The notes: generated by a model not told the origin, from the sequence alone. Counted from the stretch's first letter, positions 1 through 6,437 are shown. The stretch is DNA of 8,660 nt from Acetobacteraceae bacterium (GCA_025356735.1 JANXRT010000148.1:1-8660), one strand, 5' to 3'. Made by a program: numbers and translations.

Positions 1-68
1 AGGGGCAGCAACTGCGTCTGAACGGCTAAACCACTGACATACAAGAGTTATTTCAGGCAATAGAGTTC

Positions 69-158
69 TGGCGGAGGGAGTGGGATTCGAACCCACGGTA
101 CGCTTTCACGCACACACGCTTTCCAAGCGTGCGCCTTAAGCTGCTCGGCCATCCCTCC
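69..158 (-). tRNA. tRNA-Ser (anticodon GGA)
   Basis: This is a complete class II tRNA read on the minus strand. It has a 7-bp acceptor stem (GGAGGGA pairing with TCCCTCC), a G discriminator and a genome-encoded CCA at 69-71. The anticodon stem is CACGC/GCGTG around the 7-base loop TTGGAAA, so the anticodon is GGA (plus-strand 122-124) and it reads UCC and UCU serine codons. The long variable arm expected of a serine tRNA is present: GTGCG pairs with CGTAC around a 6-base loop. The T arm GTGGG-TTCGAAT-CCCAC is canonical. The gene lies 74 bp downstream of the lepA stop on the same strand. No clear terminator hairpin with a U tract follows it inside the window. The promoter was not identified with confidence. 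Confidence 0.97.
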
Positions 159-232
159 GCTAATTCGCCCACCCGTCTACGGCGCCGGGCCGGCAAAGTA
201 GCAGCGCCCGCCGGCGTGGCAAGCGCCGTCGT

Positions 233-2038
233 TCAGGCGTCCATCTTTAGCGCCGCCAGGAAGGCCGATTGGGGGATTTCGACCTTGCCGAACTGGCGCA
301 TCCGCTTCTTGCCTTCCTTCTGCTTCTCCAGCAGCTTGCGTTTGCGGCTGATGTCGCCGCCGTAGCACTTCGCTGTCACGTCCTTGCTAAGCGCGCCAAT
401 CGTCTCGCGCGCCACCACCCGGCCGCCGATCGCCGCCTGGATGGCGATCTTGAACAATTGCCGCGGGATCAGGTCCTTGAGCTTGGCACAAATCGACCGG
501 CCGCGGGTTTCGGCCGCGTTGCGGTGGGCGATGAAACTCAGCGCATCCACCAGGTCGCCGTTGACGAGGATGGAGATCCGCACCAGGTCGCTCTCGGCGT
601 AGCTGTCCATCTGGTAGTCGAAGCTGGCATAGCCGCGCGTCACCGATTTTAGCCGGTCGTAGAAGTCGAACACGACCTCGTTCAGCGGCAGCTTGTAAAC
701 CGCCATGGCGCGGTCGCCGACGTAGGTCAGATCAAGCTGCTGACCGCGCCGCTCGCTGCACAGGGTCAGCACCGAGCCCAGATACTCGTCCGGCACCATG
801 ATGGTGGCGCGGATCCACGGCTCCTCCATGTGGTCGATCTGGCTCGGGTCGGGCATGTCAACCGGGTTGTGCAACTCCTCCATGCCGCCGTTGATGCGGT
901 GCACGTGATAGACCACCGACGGCGCCGTCGCGATCAGGTCGAGGTCGAATTCCCGCGTCAGCCGCTCCTGCACGATCTCCAGATGCAGCAGCCCCAGGAA
1001 GCCGCAGCGAAAGCCAAACCCAAGCGCCGCCGAAGTTTCCGCCTCGTAGTGAAAGCTGGCGTCGTTCAGCCGCAGCTTACCCAAGCTCTCGCGCAGCTTT
1101 TCGAAATCATCGGCATCGACCGGGTAAAGCCCGCACCAGACAACGGGGATAGAGGGCTTGAACCCGGGCAGGGCCGTCGTCGCCGGCTGGCGGTCGTCGG
1201 TCAGCGTGTCGCCGACATTGCAGTCGGCCACGGTCTTGATGGCCGCGGTGATGTAGCCCATCTCGCCCGGCCCGAGATCGTCCACCGGCACCATCTTGGG
1301 GGTGAAGACGCCGACCTGCTCGACGTTGTGCACGCTGCCCTTGGCCATCATCCGGATGCGCTGGCCACGCCGCAGCCGGCCATCGCGCACCCGCACCAGG
1401 ATGACCACGCCGAGGTACTGGTCGTACCAGCTGTCGACCAGCAAAGCCGTCAGCGGCTTGCCGGCATCACCCTTCGGCGGCGGCAGCCGGGTCACCAGCG
1501 CCTCCAGCACGCCCTCAATGTTGAGCCCGGTCTTGGCGCTGATTTCGATTGCGTCGGACGTGTCGATGCCGATCACGTCCTCGATCTGCTGCTTGACCCG
1601 CTCCGGCTCGGCCGCTGGCAGATCGATCTTGTTCAGCACCGGCACGATCTCGTGGTTGGCCTCGATCGCCTGATAGACGTTGGCCAGCGTCTGCGCCTCA
1701 ACCCCCTGGCTGGCATCGACGACCAGCAAGGAACCCTCGCACGCCGCCAGCGACCGGCTGACCTCGTAGGCGAAATCGACGTGGCCGGGCGTGTCCATCA
1801 GGTTCAGCACGTAGCTCTCGCCATTCTTGGCCTTGTAGGAAAGCCGCACGGTCTGCGCCTTGATAGTGATGCCGCGCTCCCGCTCCAGCTCCATGTTGTC
1901 GAGCACCTGGTTGGTCATCTCGCGATCGGTCAGCCCGCCACACGCCTGGATCAGCCGATCAGCCAGGGTCGATTTGCCGTGGTCGATATGGGCGATGATC
2001 GAGAAATTGCGAATATGGTCGAGGGGCGTGTCGGTCAT
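233..2038 (-). CDS. lepA: Elongation factor 4 (LepA), ribosome-associated GTPase
   Basis: The protein has 601 residues, close to the roughly 600 usual for the family. LepA/EF4 is a translational GTPase that binds the ribosome and acts on stalled, back-translocated or assembling ribosomes. The G-domain motifs are intact: AHIDHGKS at about residues 16-23 (P-loop), RERGITIK at 53-60 (switch I), DTPGH at 82-86 with the catalytic-type histidine, NKID at 136-139 and SAK at 167-169. EF-G-like domains follow, then the LepA-specific C-terminal domain, with the basic KRKLLEKQKEGKKRM stretch and the ending AALKMDA. The start is the ATG at 2038, because the conserved family N-terminus (DHIRNFSIIAHIDHGKST) begins a few residues later. 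The frame stays open upstream to 2119, but that part only translates an intergenic hairpin repeat. No Shine-Dalgarno precedes the ATG; a promoter-like sequence ends 6 bases before it, so the mRNA may be leaderless. Confidence 0.97.
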   Translation of the reverse strand: MTDTPLDHIRNFSIIAHIDHGKSTLADRLIQACGGLTDREMTNQVLDNMELERERGITIKAQTVRLSYKAKNGESYVLNLMDTPGHVDFAYEVSRSLAACEGSLLVVDASQGVEAQTLANVYQAIEANHEIVPVLNKIDLPAAEPERVKQQIEDVIGIDTSDAIEISAKTGLNIEGVLEALVTRLPPPKGDAGKPLTALLVDSWYDQYLGVVILVRVRDGRLRRGQRIRMMAKGSVHNVEQVGVFTPKMVPVDDLGPGEMGYITAAIKTVADCNVGDTLTDDRQPATTALPGFKPSIPVVWCGLYPVDADDFEKLRESLGKLRLNDASFHYEAETSAALGFGFRCGFLGLLHLEIVQERLTREFDLDLIATAPSVVYHVHRINGGMEELHNPVDMPDPSQIDHMEEPWIRATIMVPDEYLGSVLTLCSERRGQQLDLTYVGDRAMAVYKLPLNEVVFDFYDRLKSVTRGYASFDYQMDSYAESDLVRISILVNGDLVDALSFIAHRNAAETRGRSICAKLKDLIPRQLFKIAIQAAIGGRVVARETIGALSKDVTAKCYGGDISRKRKLLEKQKEGKKRMRQFGKVEIPQSAFLAALKMDA

Positions 2039-2044
2039 GGGGGA

Positions 2045-2073
2045 CAGATAGTGTTTTTCGGGCTCAGTGTCAG
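2045..2073 (-). promoter_or_regulatory. Putative sigma-70-type promoter of lepA
   Basis: On the minus strand CTGACA (2068-2073, five of six matches to TTGACA) is followed after exactly 17 bp by TATCTG (2045-2050, three of six matches to TATAAT). Only six bases (TCCCCC) separate the -10 box from the lepA ATG, so initiation would be expected at or next to the A of the start codon, giving a leaderless transcript. The boxes are seen; their activity is inferred. lepA might also be transcribed by read-through from pheT. Confidence 0.42.
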
Positions 2074-2085
2074 CAGGAAGTAAGG

Positions 2086-2131
2086 CCGGGCGCTGCCCTG
2101 GACCCGCCGGGGGTAGCACCCCTGGACCCGC
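2086..2131 (-). repeat. Tandem GGGTCCAGGG hairpin repeat between pheT and lepA
   Basis: On the minus strand two units follow each other, at 2131-2107 and 2107-2086. Both begin GCGGGTCCAGGG; this 12-base direct repeat recurs with a 24-base period. Each unit then folds back. In the first, 2107-2114 pairs with 2118-2125 (8 bp with one wobble, three-base loop). In the second, GGGC pairs with GCCC around a three-base loop, with weaker outer pairing. No U tract follows, so this is not a classical intrinsic terminator. The sequence resembles REP-like dispersed hairpins that I recall in intergenic regions of Acetobacteraceae and related alphaproteobacteria; that resemblance is from memory. It may protect pheT mRNA from 3' exonucleases or partly terminate transcription before lepA. 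Confidence 0.6.
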
Positions 2132-2137
2132 TTCCCT

Positions 2138-4603
2138 TTAGGCTCGCAACACGGCTCCCGTGGCTTTGGTCACGGCGACGATTATCTTGGTGCCCAAAGC
2201 CTCGATCTCCTCGTCGGTCAGGGTCCGCTCGCGCGGCTGGAACACGATCTCGAACGCCAGGGACTTCTTGCCGGCCGGCAGCTTGTCGCCCTCATAGACG
2301 TCGAACAGCGTCACCTGGACGATCAGGTTGCGCTCGGCGCTGCGAATGGTCCGGAGAAAAACATCGGCCGGCGTGTCCGCATCGGCCAAAAAAGCGAAAT
2401 CCCGACGCACCGGCTGGAACGGCGACAGCTCCAACGCGGCGCGGCGCCGTCGCTTCGGCTCGGTCACCGCATCGAGGAAAAGCTCAAACGCTACCACCGG
2501 CCCCGCCAGGTCGAGCGCCGCAACCACGCTTGGATGCAGCTCGCCGAACCGGCCGATCACCATTCTCGGCCCCTGCCGGACCACGCCCGAGCGCCCAGGA
2601 TGATAGAACGAGGGCGCGTCGGCGGTGAGGCTCAGCGCCTCCATCGGCACGCCGACCGCCGTCATCGCCGCCCACAGATCGGCCTTGGCATCCATTGCCT
2701 CGACCGGACGCGCAGCACCGTTCCAAAGTCGCGGCGTGCCGCCGGCGCGCAGGCCGGCGGCAACGTTGGTCTGGCTGTTCTCGAAGTCCGGCGCGAAGGC
2801 CGGGCCAACTTCGAACAACCCGGCATCGGCAATGCCGCGCGCCGCATTGCGGCCGGCCGCCTGCACCAGGGTCGCCAGCGGAGTCGGGCGAAGCTGATCG
2901 AGGTCGGCGGCGATCGGGTTGCTCAACCGCAAATTCTCCGCCGCCCCGCCAAACCGCGCCGCCTGGGCAGACGCCATGAAGCTGAACGTCACGCATTCGA
3001 CCAACCCCTGAGCCGCCAGGGTGCGCCGGGCGAGAGCGGCACGCGCCTGTCGCGGCGACAGGATGGCAGCCGGCACCACGGCCGCCTGCGGCAACGACAC
3101 CGCCGGCACGCTGTCCAGGCCGCGCAGCCGAAGCACCTCCTCCACCAGGTCGCACTCGGCCTCGATCGCGGCACAACCCTCCGCCGCAATCCTGGCACGC
3201 TCGGGATCAAGTCCCGGCGCCTGGTCGAGCGCGATCGGTGCGGCGACATCGTTGCGCCACGACGGCACGGCAACGGTCACGCTGGCATTGTGCTGGCGTT
3301 CGGTGGCGAATCCCAATCGGTTTAGCACAGCGGTAGCTTCGGTGGGCGACACATCAAGCCCGCCCAGCCCAGCCAGCCGCTCGAACCGCAAGGTGGCGCT
3401 GCGCTGCCAGGCCGGCGGAGTGCCCGCGGCCACCACCTGCGCCGCCTCGCCGCCGCAAAGCTCCAGGATCAGCCGGGTCGCGGCCTCCATCGCATCCGGC
3501 ATCACTGCGGAGTCAATGCCGCGCTCGAACCGGCTGCGCGCATCGGACACGATCTGGTGGCGGCGTCCGGACAGGGCGACGCGCACCGGGTCGAACCAGG
3601 CGACCTCGACGAACACCGTGGTCGTCGAAAGATCGCAGCCGGTCGCCTCGCCGCCCATGATGCCGGCCAGCGACTGCACGCCGGCCGCATCGGCTATGGC
3701 GCAATCCTCGGCCGTCGCCACGTAGTCGCGGCCGTTCAGCGCGCGGAAGCTTTCTCCGGCACCCGGCCGCAGGGCCAACGTGTCGCCGGTTATCTTGCCG
3801 ACATCGAACACGTGCAGCGGGCGGCCGAGGTCGAACGTGAAGAAGTTGGTGACATCGACCAGCGCGTTGATCGGCCGCAACCCGATGGAGGTCAGGCGCT
3901 CCGCCAGCCATGCCGGACTGGGGCCGTTGCGAACGTTTCGAACCACGCGGCCGAGCACATATGGGCAATATTCCGGCATGTCGAGCCGCCAGCGCAGCCC
4001 GTGCTCAAACGCCGCCGGCACCGGCGCCGGCGCGAACGGGCGCAGCGTGCCGAGCCCGGCGGCGGCGAGGTCCCGCGCTACGCCGCGCACGCCTAGCGCA
4101 TCGCCGCGGTTCGGCGTCACGGAAATCTCTATTACCGGATCGTCGAGCCTCGCCCAGGCGGCGTAGCCCATGCCGACCGGCGCATCGTCCGGCAGGTCCA
4201 GGATGCCGTCATGCTCGTCGCTGAGCCCGACCTCGCGCGCCGACAGCAGCATCCCGGCACTCTCGACGCCGCGTATCTTGCCAACCTTCAGCGTGATGCC
4301 GGTGCCCGGGATGAAGCTGTCGGGCGGCGCGAACACACCTTTCATGCCGGCTCGCGCGTTCGGCGCGCCGCACACCACGGAAACCAAACCGCTGCCGGTA
4401 TCCACCGTGCAGACCCGCAGCCGGTCGGCATCCGGATGCGGCACAGCCTCGATGACGTGCGCGATGACGAACGGCGCCAGCGTCGCGCCGCGATCCCCGA
4501 CGCCCTCCAGCTCCAGCCCGATCGCCGTCAGCGTGTCGGTGATCCGCGCCAGCGGGGCGTCGGTATCGAGATGCGTCTTCAACCATGAAAGAGAAAACTT
4601 CAT
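2138..4603 (-). CDS. pheT: Phenylalanine--tRNA ligase beta subunit (PheT)
   Basis: The beta subunit of the alpha2-beta2 enzyme that charges tRNA-Phe; it binds tRNA and hydrolyses mischarged Tyr-tRNA. It has 821 residues, somewhat longer than the roughly 795 of E. coli. In order: the N-terminal segment MKFSLSWLKT, an EMAP/OB-type tRNA-binding domain at about 40-150 (PHPDADRLRVC, VCGAPN), the B3/B4 editing domain at about 210-380 (INALVDVTNFF, GRPLHVFD, GIMGGE, RFERGID), B5 at about 400-500 (VPSWRNDV, then DLVEEVLRLRGLD), a catalytic-like domain (LVECVTFSF, LSNPI, FEVG, YHPGRSG, GELHP), and a C-terminal FDX-ACB anticodon-binding domain from about 728 (FQPVRRDFAF to TGAVLRA). Residues 454-482 form an insertion inside B5. 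The ATG lies 3 bp after the pheS stop, without a strong Shine-Dalgarno, so translation is probably coupled to pheS. Confidence 0.97.
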   Translation of the reverse strand: MKFSLSWLKTHLDTDAPLARITDTLTAIGLELEGVGDRGATLAPFVIAHVIEAVPHPDADRLRVCTVDTGSGLVSVVCGAPNARAGMKGVFAPPDSFIPGTGITLKVGKIRGVESAGMLLSAREVGLSDEHDGILDLPDDAPVGMGYAAWARLDDPVIEISVTPNRGDALGVRGVARDLAAAGLGTLRPFAPAPVPAAFEHGLRWRLDMPEYCPYVLGRVVRNVRNGPSPAWLAERLTSIGLRPINALVDVTNFFTFDLGRPLHVFDVGKITGDTLALRPGAGESFRALNGRDYVATAEDCAIADAAGVQSLAGIMGGEATGCDLSTTTVFVEVAWFDPVRVALSGRRHQIVSDARSRFERGIDSAVMPDAMEAATRLILELCGGEAAQVVAAGTPPAWQRSATLRFERLAGLGGLDVSPTEATAVLNRLGFATERQHNASVTVAVPSWRNDVAAPIALDQAPGLDPERARIAAEGCAAIEAECDLVEEVLRLRGLDSVPAVSLPQAAVVPAAILSPRQARAALARRTLAAQGLVECVTFSFMASAQAARFGGAAENLRLSNPIAADLDQLRPTPLATLVQAAGRNAARGIADAGLFEVGPAFAPDFENSQTNVAAGLRAGGTPRLWNGAARPVEAMDAKADLWAAMTAVGVPMEALSLTADAPSFYHPGRSGVVRQGPRMVIGRFGELHPSVVAALDLAGPVVAFELFLDAVTEPKRRRRAALELSPFQPVRRDFAFLADADTPADVFLRTIRSAERNLIVQVTLFDVYEGDKLPAGKKSLAFEIVFQPRERTLTDEEIEALGTKIIVAVTKATGAVLRA

Positions 4604-4606
4604 GGC

Positions 4607-5674
4607 TCAGGCCCGCTCGTGCAGCATGGTCGGGGCAAGCGGCGAGAACCCGTAATGGCGCAGCCAGCGCAGGTCGCTCTCGAAGAACGGGCGCAGGTCG
4701 GAAATGCCGTATTTCAGCATCGTCACCCGCTCCACCCCCATGCCGAAGGCGAAGCCCTGCCACTCCCTCGGGTCCAGCCCGCAATTGGCCAGCACGCGCG
4801 GATGCACCATGCCGCTGCCGAGAATCTCCAGCCAGTCGCCGCCGCCGCCGAGATCCCCCGTGCGCCGGTTCCAGCCGATATCGACTTCCATGGAGGGCTC
4901 GGTGAAGGGAAAGTAGCTCGACCGAAAACGCACCGGCAAATTCGAAATACCGAAGAAACTACGCAGGAAATCGATCAGGCAGCCCTTAAGGTGGCCCAGG
5001 GTGATGTCGCGATCGATGACGATGCCCTCGCACTGGTGGAACATCGGGCTGTGCGTCGCGTCGTGGTCGGCGCGGTAGGTCCGTCCGGGCGCGATCACCC
5101 GGATTGGCGGCTCCTGCTCCAGCATGGAGATGATCTGCACGTCGGAGGTCTGGGTGCGCAGCAGCAGCGGGCGATCCTGGCGCGTGCCGGGCAGGTAGAA
5201 CGTGTCGTGGTCCGCCCGCGCCGGATGGTGCGCCGGGATGTTGAGGGCGGAGAAGTTGAACCAGTCGGTCTCGATGTCCAGCCCCTCCCCGACCGAGAAC
5301 CCCATGGCGCCGAAGATCGCCGCCATCTCCTCGATCGTCCGGCTGATCGGATGGATCAGGCCGGTGGCCGGCGGGCGTGGCGGCAACGTCACGTCGATCT
5401 TTTCGCGAGCCAGCCGGGCGCGGATCGCCATCCCCTCCAGCTCGATGCGCCGGGCCTCGATCGTTCCGGATAATTCATCCTTCAGCCGGTTCAGCGCCGC
5501 GCCGCGTTCCCGCCGCTGCTCCGGCGCCGCGCGGCCCAGCTCCTTGAGCAAGCCGGTCAGCGAGCCGGTCTTGCCGAGCACCGAAACCCGCACGCCATCC
5601 AGGGCGCGCAGGTCGGCAGCCTCCGCCAGCGCCGCAGCAGTTCTGGATTTCAGCGCGTCGAGTTCGTCGGTCAT
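4607..5674 (-). CDS. pheS: Phenylalanine--tRNA ligase alpha subunit (PheS)
   Basis: The catalytic class II subunit, which activates phenylalanine with ATP and transfers it to tRNA-Phe in complex with PheT. It has 355 residues, starting at the ATG at 5674 (MTDELDALK). The N-terminal coiled-coil tRNA-binding region is at about 1-90, including LGKTGSLTGLLKELG. The catalytic core follows: HPISRTIEEMAAIFGAMGF (108-126), HPARADHDTFYL, APGRTYRADHDATHSPMFHQCEG (motif 2 region, 195-217), FRSSYFPFTEPS, GSGMVHP and the motif 3 region GFAFGMGVERVTMLKYGISDLR (307-328). The Ala in GFAFGMG that sets amino-acid specificity is the usual one. At 173-178 the sequence is RTQTSD, where the family normally has RTHTSP or RTHTSG. 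A TTG at 5734 in the same frame would add 20 residues but overlaps the terminator hairpin. GGCGGA four bases upstream of the ATG is a plausible ribosome-binding site. Confidence 0.97.
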   Translation of the reverse strand: MTDELDALKSRTAAALAEAADLRALDGVRVSVLGKTGSLTGLLKELGRAAPEQRRERGAALNRLKDELSGTIEARRIELEGMAIRARLAREKIDVTLPPRPPATGLIHPISRTIEEMAAIFGAMGFSVGEGLDIETDWFNFSALNIPAHHPARADHDTFYLPGTRQDRPLLLRTQTSDVQIISMLEQEPPIRVIAPGRTYRADHDATHSPMFHQCEGIVIDRDITLGHLKGCLIDFLRSFFGISNLPVRFRSSYFPFTEPSMEVDIGWNRRTGDLGGGGDWLEILGSGMVHPRVLANCGLDPREWQGFAFGMGVERVTMLKYGISDLRPFFESDLRWLRHYGFSPLAPTMLHERA

Positions 5675-5687
5675 GGTGTCCGCCAAG

Positions 5688-5744
5688 GAAAAAGGGCCGC
5701 CCTTCCAGGACGGCCCTCGATCGAACGCCCGCAAGCCGTCCGGG
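5688..5744 (-). promoter_or_regulatory. Putative transcription attenuator ahead of pheST
   Basis: On the minus strand AGGGCCG (5717-5711) and CGGCCCT (5699-5693) form a 7-bp GC-rich stem. It is extended across one mismatch by two more pairs around loop 5707-5703, and a run of T (5693-5689) follows directly: an intrinsic terminator 15 bp before the pheS ATG. Upstream, GGACGGC (5741-5735) is perfectly complementary to GCCGTCC (5714-5708), which includes most of the terminator's 5' arm, so the two structures exclude each other. A weaker 4-bp hairpin (5744-5741 with 5731-5728) could sequester the antiterminator arm. The pairings are read from the sequence. A regulatory role is inferred, supported by the known attenuation of pheST in E. 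coli. It could instead be a plain terminator for rpmI-rplT, but then pheST would need its own promoter in very little space. Confidence 0.6.
5689..5717 (-). terminator. Intrinsic terminator hairpin in the pheS leader
   Basis: Stem AGGGCCG/CGGCCCT, two further inner GC pairs after a mismatch, a five-base loop (TGGAA on the minus strand), then TTTTT. There is no T run on the plus-strand side, so it is oriented to stop minus-strand transcription arriving from rplT. Confidence 0.75.
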
Positions 5745-5759
5745 TTACCTCGAAAAGAA

Positions 5760-6161
5760 CTATTCCGCCGCGGCTAATGCCGGCTCCCGCGCCGCCTCGT
5801 CCCGCGCTGCGATCGTCGCCTGCACAGACTTAACGATCTCGGAGAACGCCGGCGCGTCGTCGAACGCGATCGCGGACAGAACCTTGCGGTCCATCTCGAT
5901 CCCCGCCAGCTTCAGCCCCTCGATGAACCGCGAATAGGTGATGCCGTGCTCGCGCACCGCGGCATTGATCCGCTGGATCCACAGGCTGCGGAATTCCCGC
6001 TTCTTCACCCGGCGGTCGCGATACGCGTACTGAAGCGACTTCTCCAGCCGCTGCAGCGCGATCCGGTAGTTCGTCGACGACCTTCCGACGAAGCCCTTGG
6101 ATGCCTTCAAAACCTTCTTGTGGCGGGCGTGGGTGGTAACGCCCCGTTTGACACGTGCCAT
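5760..6161 (-). CDS. rplT: 50S ribosomal protein L20
   Basis: L20 is an early 23S rRNA-binding protein needed for large-subunit assembly. In several bacteria it also represses its own operon by binding mRNA. The 133-residue protein begins MARVKRGVTTHARHKK and carries the basic N-terminal extension (about 1-60: KASKGFVGRSSTNYRIA, YRDRRVKKREFRSLWIQRINAA). The globular C-terminal domain follows: EHGITYSRFIEGL, AGIEMDRKVLSAIA, AFSEIV. About 14 residues beyond the usual family end (about 118-120) are Ala/Glu-rich (EAAREPALAAAE). The start is the ATG at 6161, preceded by the strong Shine-Dalgarno GGGAGGG (6172-6166) four bases upstream. It lies 11 bp after the rpmI stop, so the two genes are cotranscribed. 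pheS follows after 85 bp containing an attenuator-like terminator. Confidence 0.98.
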   Translation of the reverse strand: MARVKRGVTTHARHKKVLKASKGFVGRSSTNYRIALQRLEKSLQYAYRDRRVKKREFRSLWIQRINAAVREHGITYSRFIEGLKLAGIEMDRKVLSAIAFDDAPAFSEIVKSVQATIAARDEAAREPALAAAE

Positions 6162-6172
6162 CTAACCCTCCC

Positions 6173-6376
6173 TCACGCGATGCCGTAGGGAGCCCATTGC
6201 TTGACGGTGATGCCGTCAGCATGGGTCAGCGTCTGGCTGCCGCGGTTCTGCCGCTTGGCCTTCTGCGTGCGCGCCGACAAATTGTGGCGCTTTCGGCCCG
6301 GCCCGGCCATCACCTTGCCGGTCGCGGTGATCTTGAACCGCTTCTTGACCGACGACTTGGTCTTCATCTTGGGCAT
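6173..6376 (-). CDS. rpmI: 50S ribosomal protein L35
   Basis: A 67-residue, very basic large-subunit protein, matching the 64-67 usual for L35. The N-terminal MPKMKTKSSVKKRFKITATG and the central GPGRKRHNLSARTQKAKRQNRG are diagnostic, and the ending is KQWAPYGIA. The start is the ATG at 6376, since MPKMKT is the family N-terminus and GAGGAG (6388-6383) sits six bases upstream as a strong Shine-Dalgarno. The frame is open back to 6514, but that stretch is leader sequence. The commonly linked infC (IF3) is not upstream: the next gene is the divergent dapF. rpmI is therefore the first gene of this operon. Confidence 0.97.
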   Translation of the reverse strand: MPKMKTKSSVKKRFKITATGKVMAGPGRKRHNLSARTQKAKRQNRGSQTLTHADGITVKQWAPYGIA

Positions 6377-6382
6377 TTTGAA

Positions 6383-6388
6383 CTCCTC
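6383..6388 (-). promoter_or_regulatory. Shine-Dalgarno of rpmI
   Basis: GAGGAG on the minus strand, six bases (TTCAAA) before the ATG at 6376. It decides the start among the in-frame codons available back to 6514 and contrasts with the absence of any such site before dapF and lepA. Confidence 0.85.
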
Positions 6389-6437
6389 ACGGTGTCCCGC
6401 ATCGGCCGGCCGAATGGCAGGCGAACAGGCGTCGCGG

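Noticed and set aside
159..232. Possible lepA terminator or tRNA-Ser promoter in the 74-bp gap
   Set aside because: The gap is GC-rich with several small inverted repeats, but there is no hairpin followed by a T run and no convincing -35/-10 pair at proper spacing.
178..240. Short minus-strand frame overlapping the lepA end that reads DGACHAGGRCYF, faintly like the CHTGRRSCF end of phosphoribosyl-AMP cyclohydrolase (HisI)
   Set aside because: Cysteine spacing is off by one, there is no upstream HisI sequence because the frame runs into lepA in another register, and the match is only a few residues. Probably chance.
830..2083. 417-codon open frame on the plus strand opposite lepA
   Set aside because: It is a His/Arg/Asp-rich shadow of the lepA codon pattern with no recognisable motif. 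lepA is intact on the other strand.
2039..2119. 27-residue N-terminal extension of LepA from a start at 2119
   Set aside because: The extension translates the intergenic GGGTCCAGGG hairpin repeat and the candidate promoter. The family N-terminus begins just after the ATG at 2038.
2534..3325. 263-codon open frame on the plus strand opposite pheT, plus similar frames at 3021-3725 and 4619-5473
   Set aside because: All are antisense to conserved pheT or pheS domains and have compositionally biased translations. They are shadows.
5675..5734. 20-residue N-terminal extension of PheS from a TTG at 5734
   Set aside because: It would run through the terminator hairpin and its T tract. PheS homologues begin near the ATG at 5674, which has a plausible ribosome-binding site.
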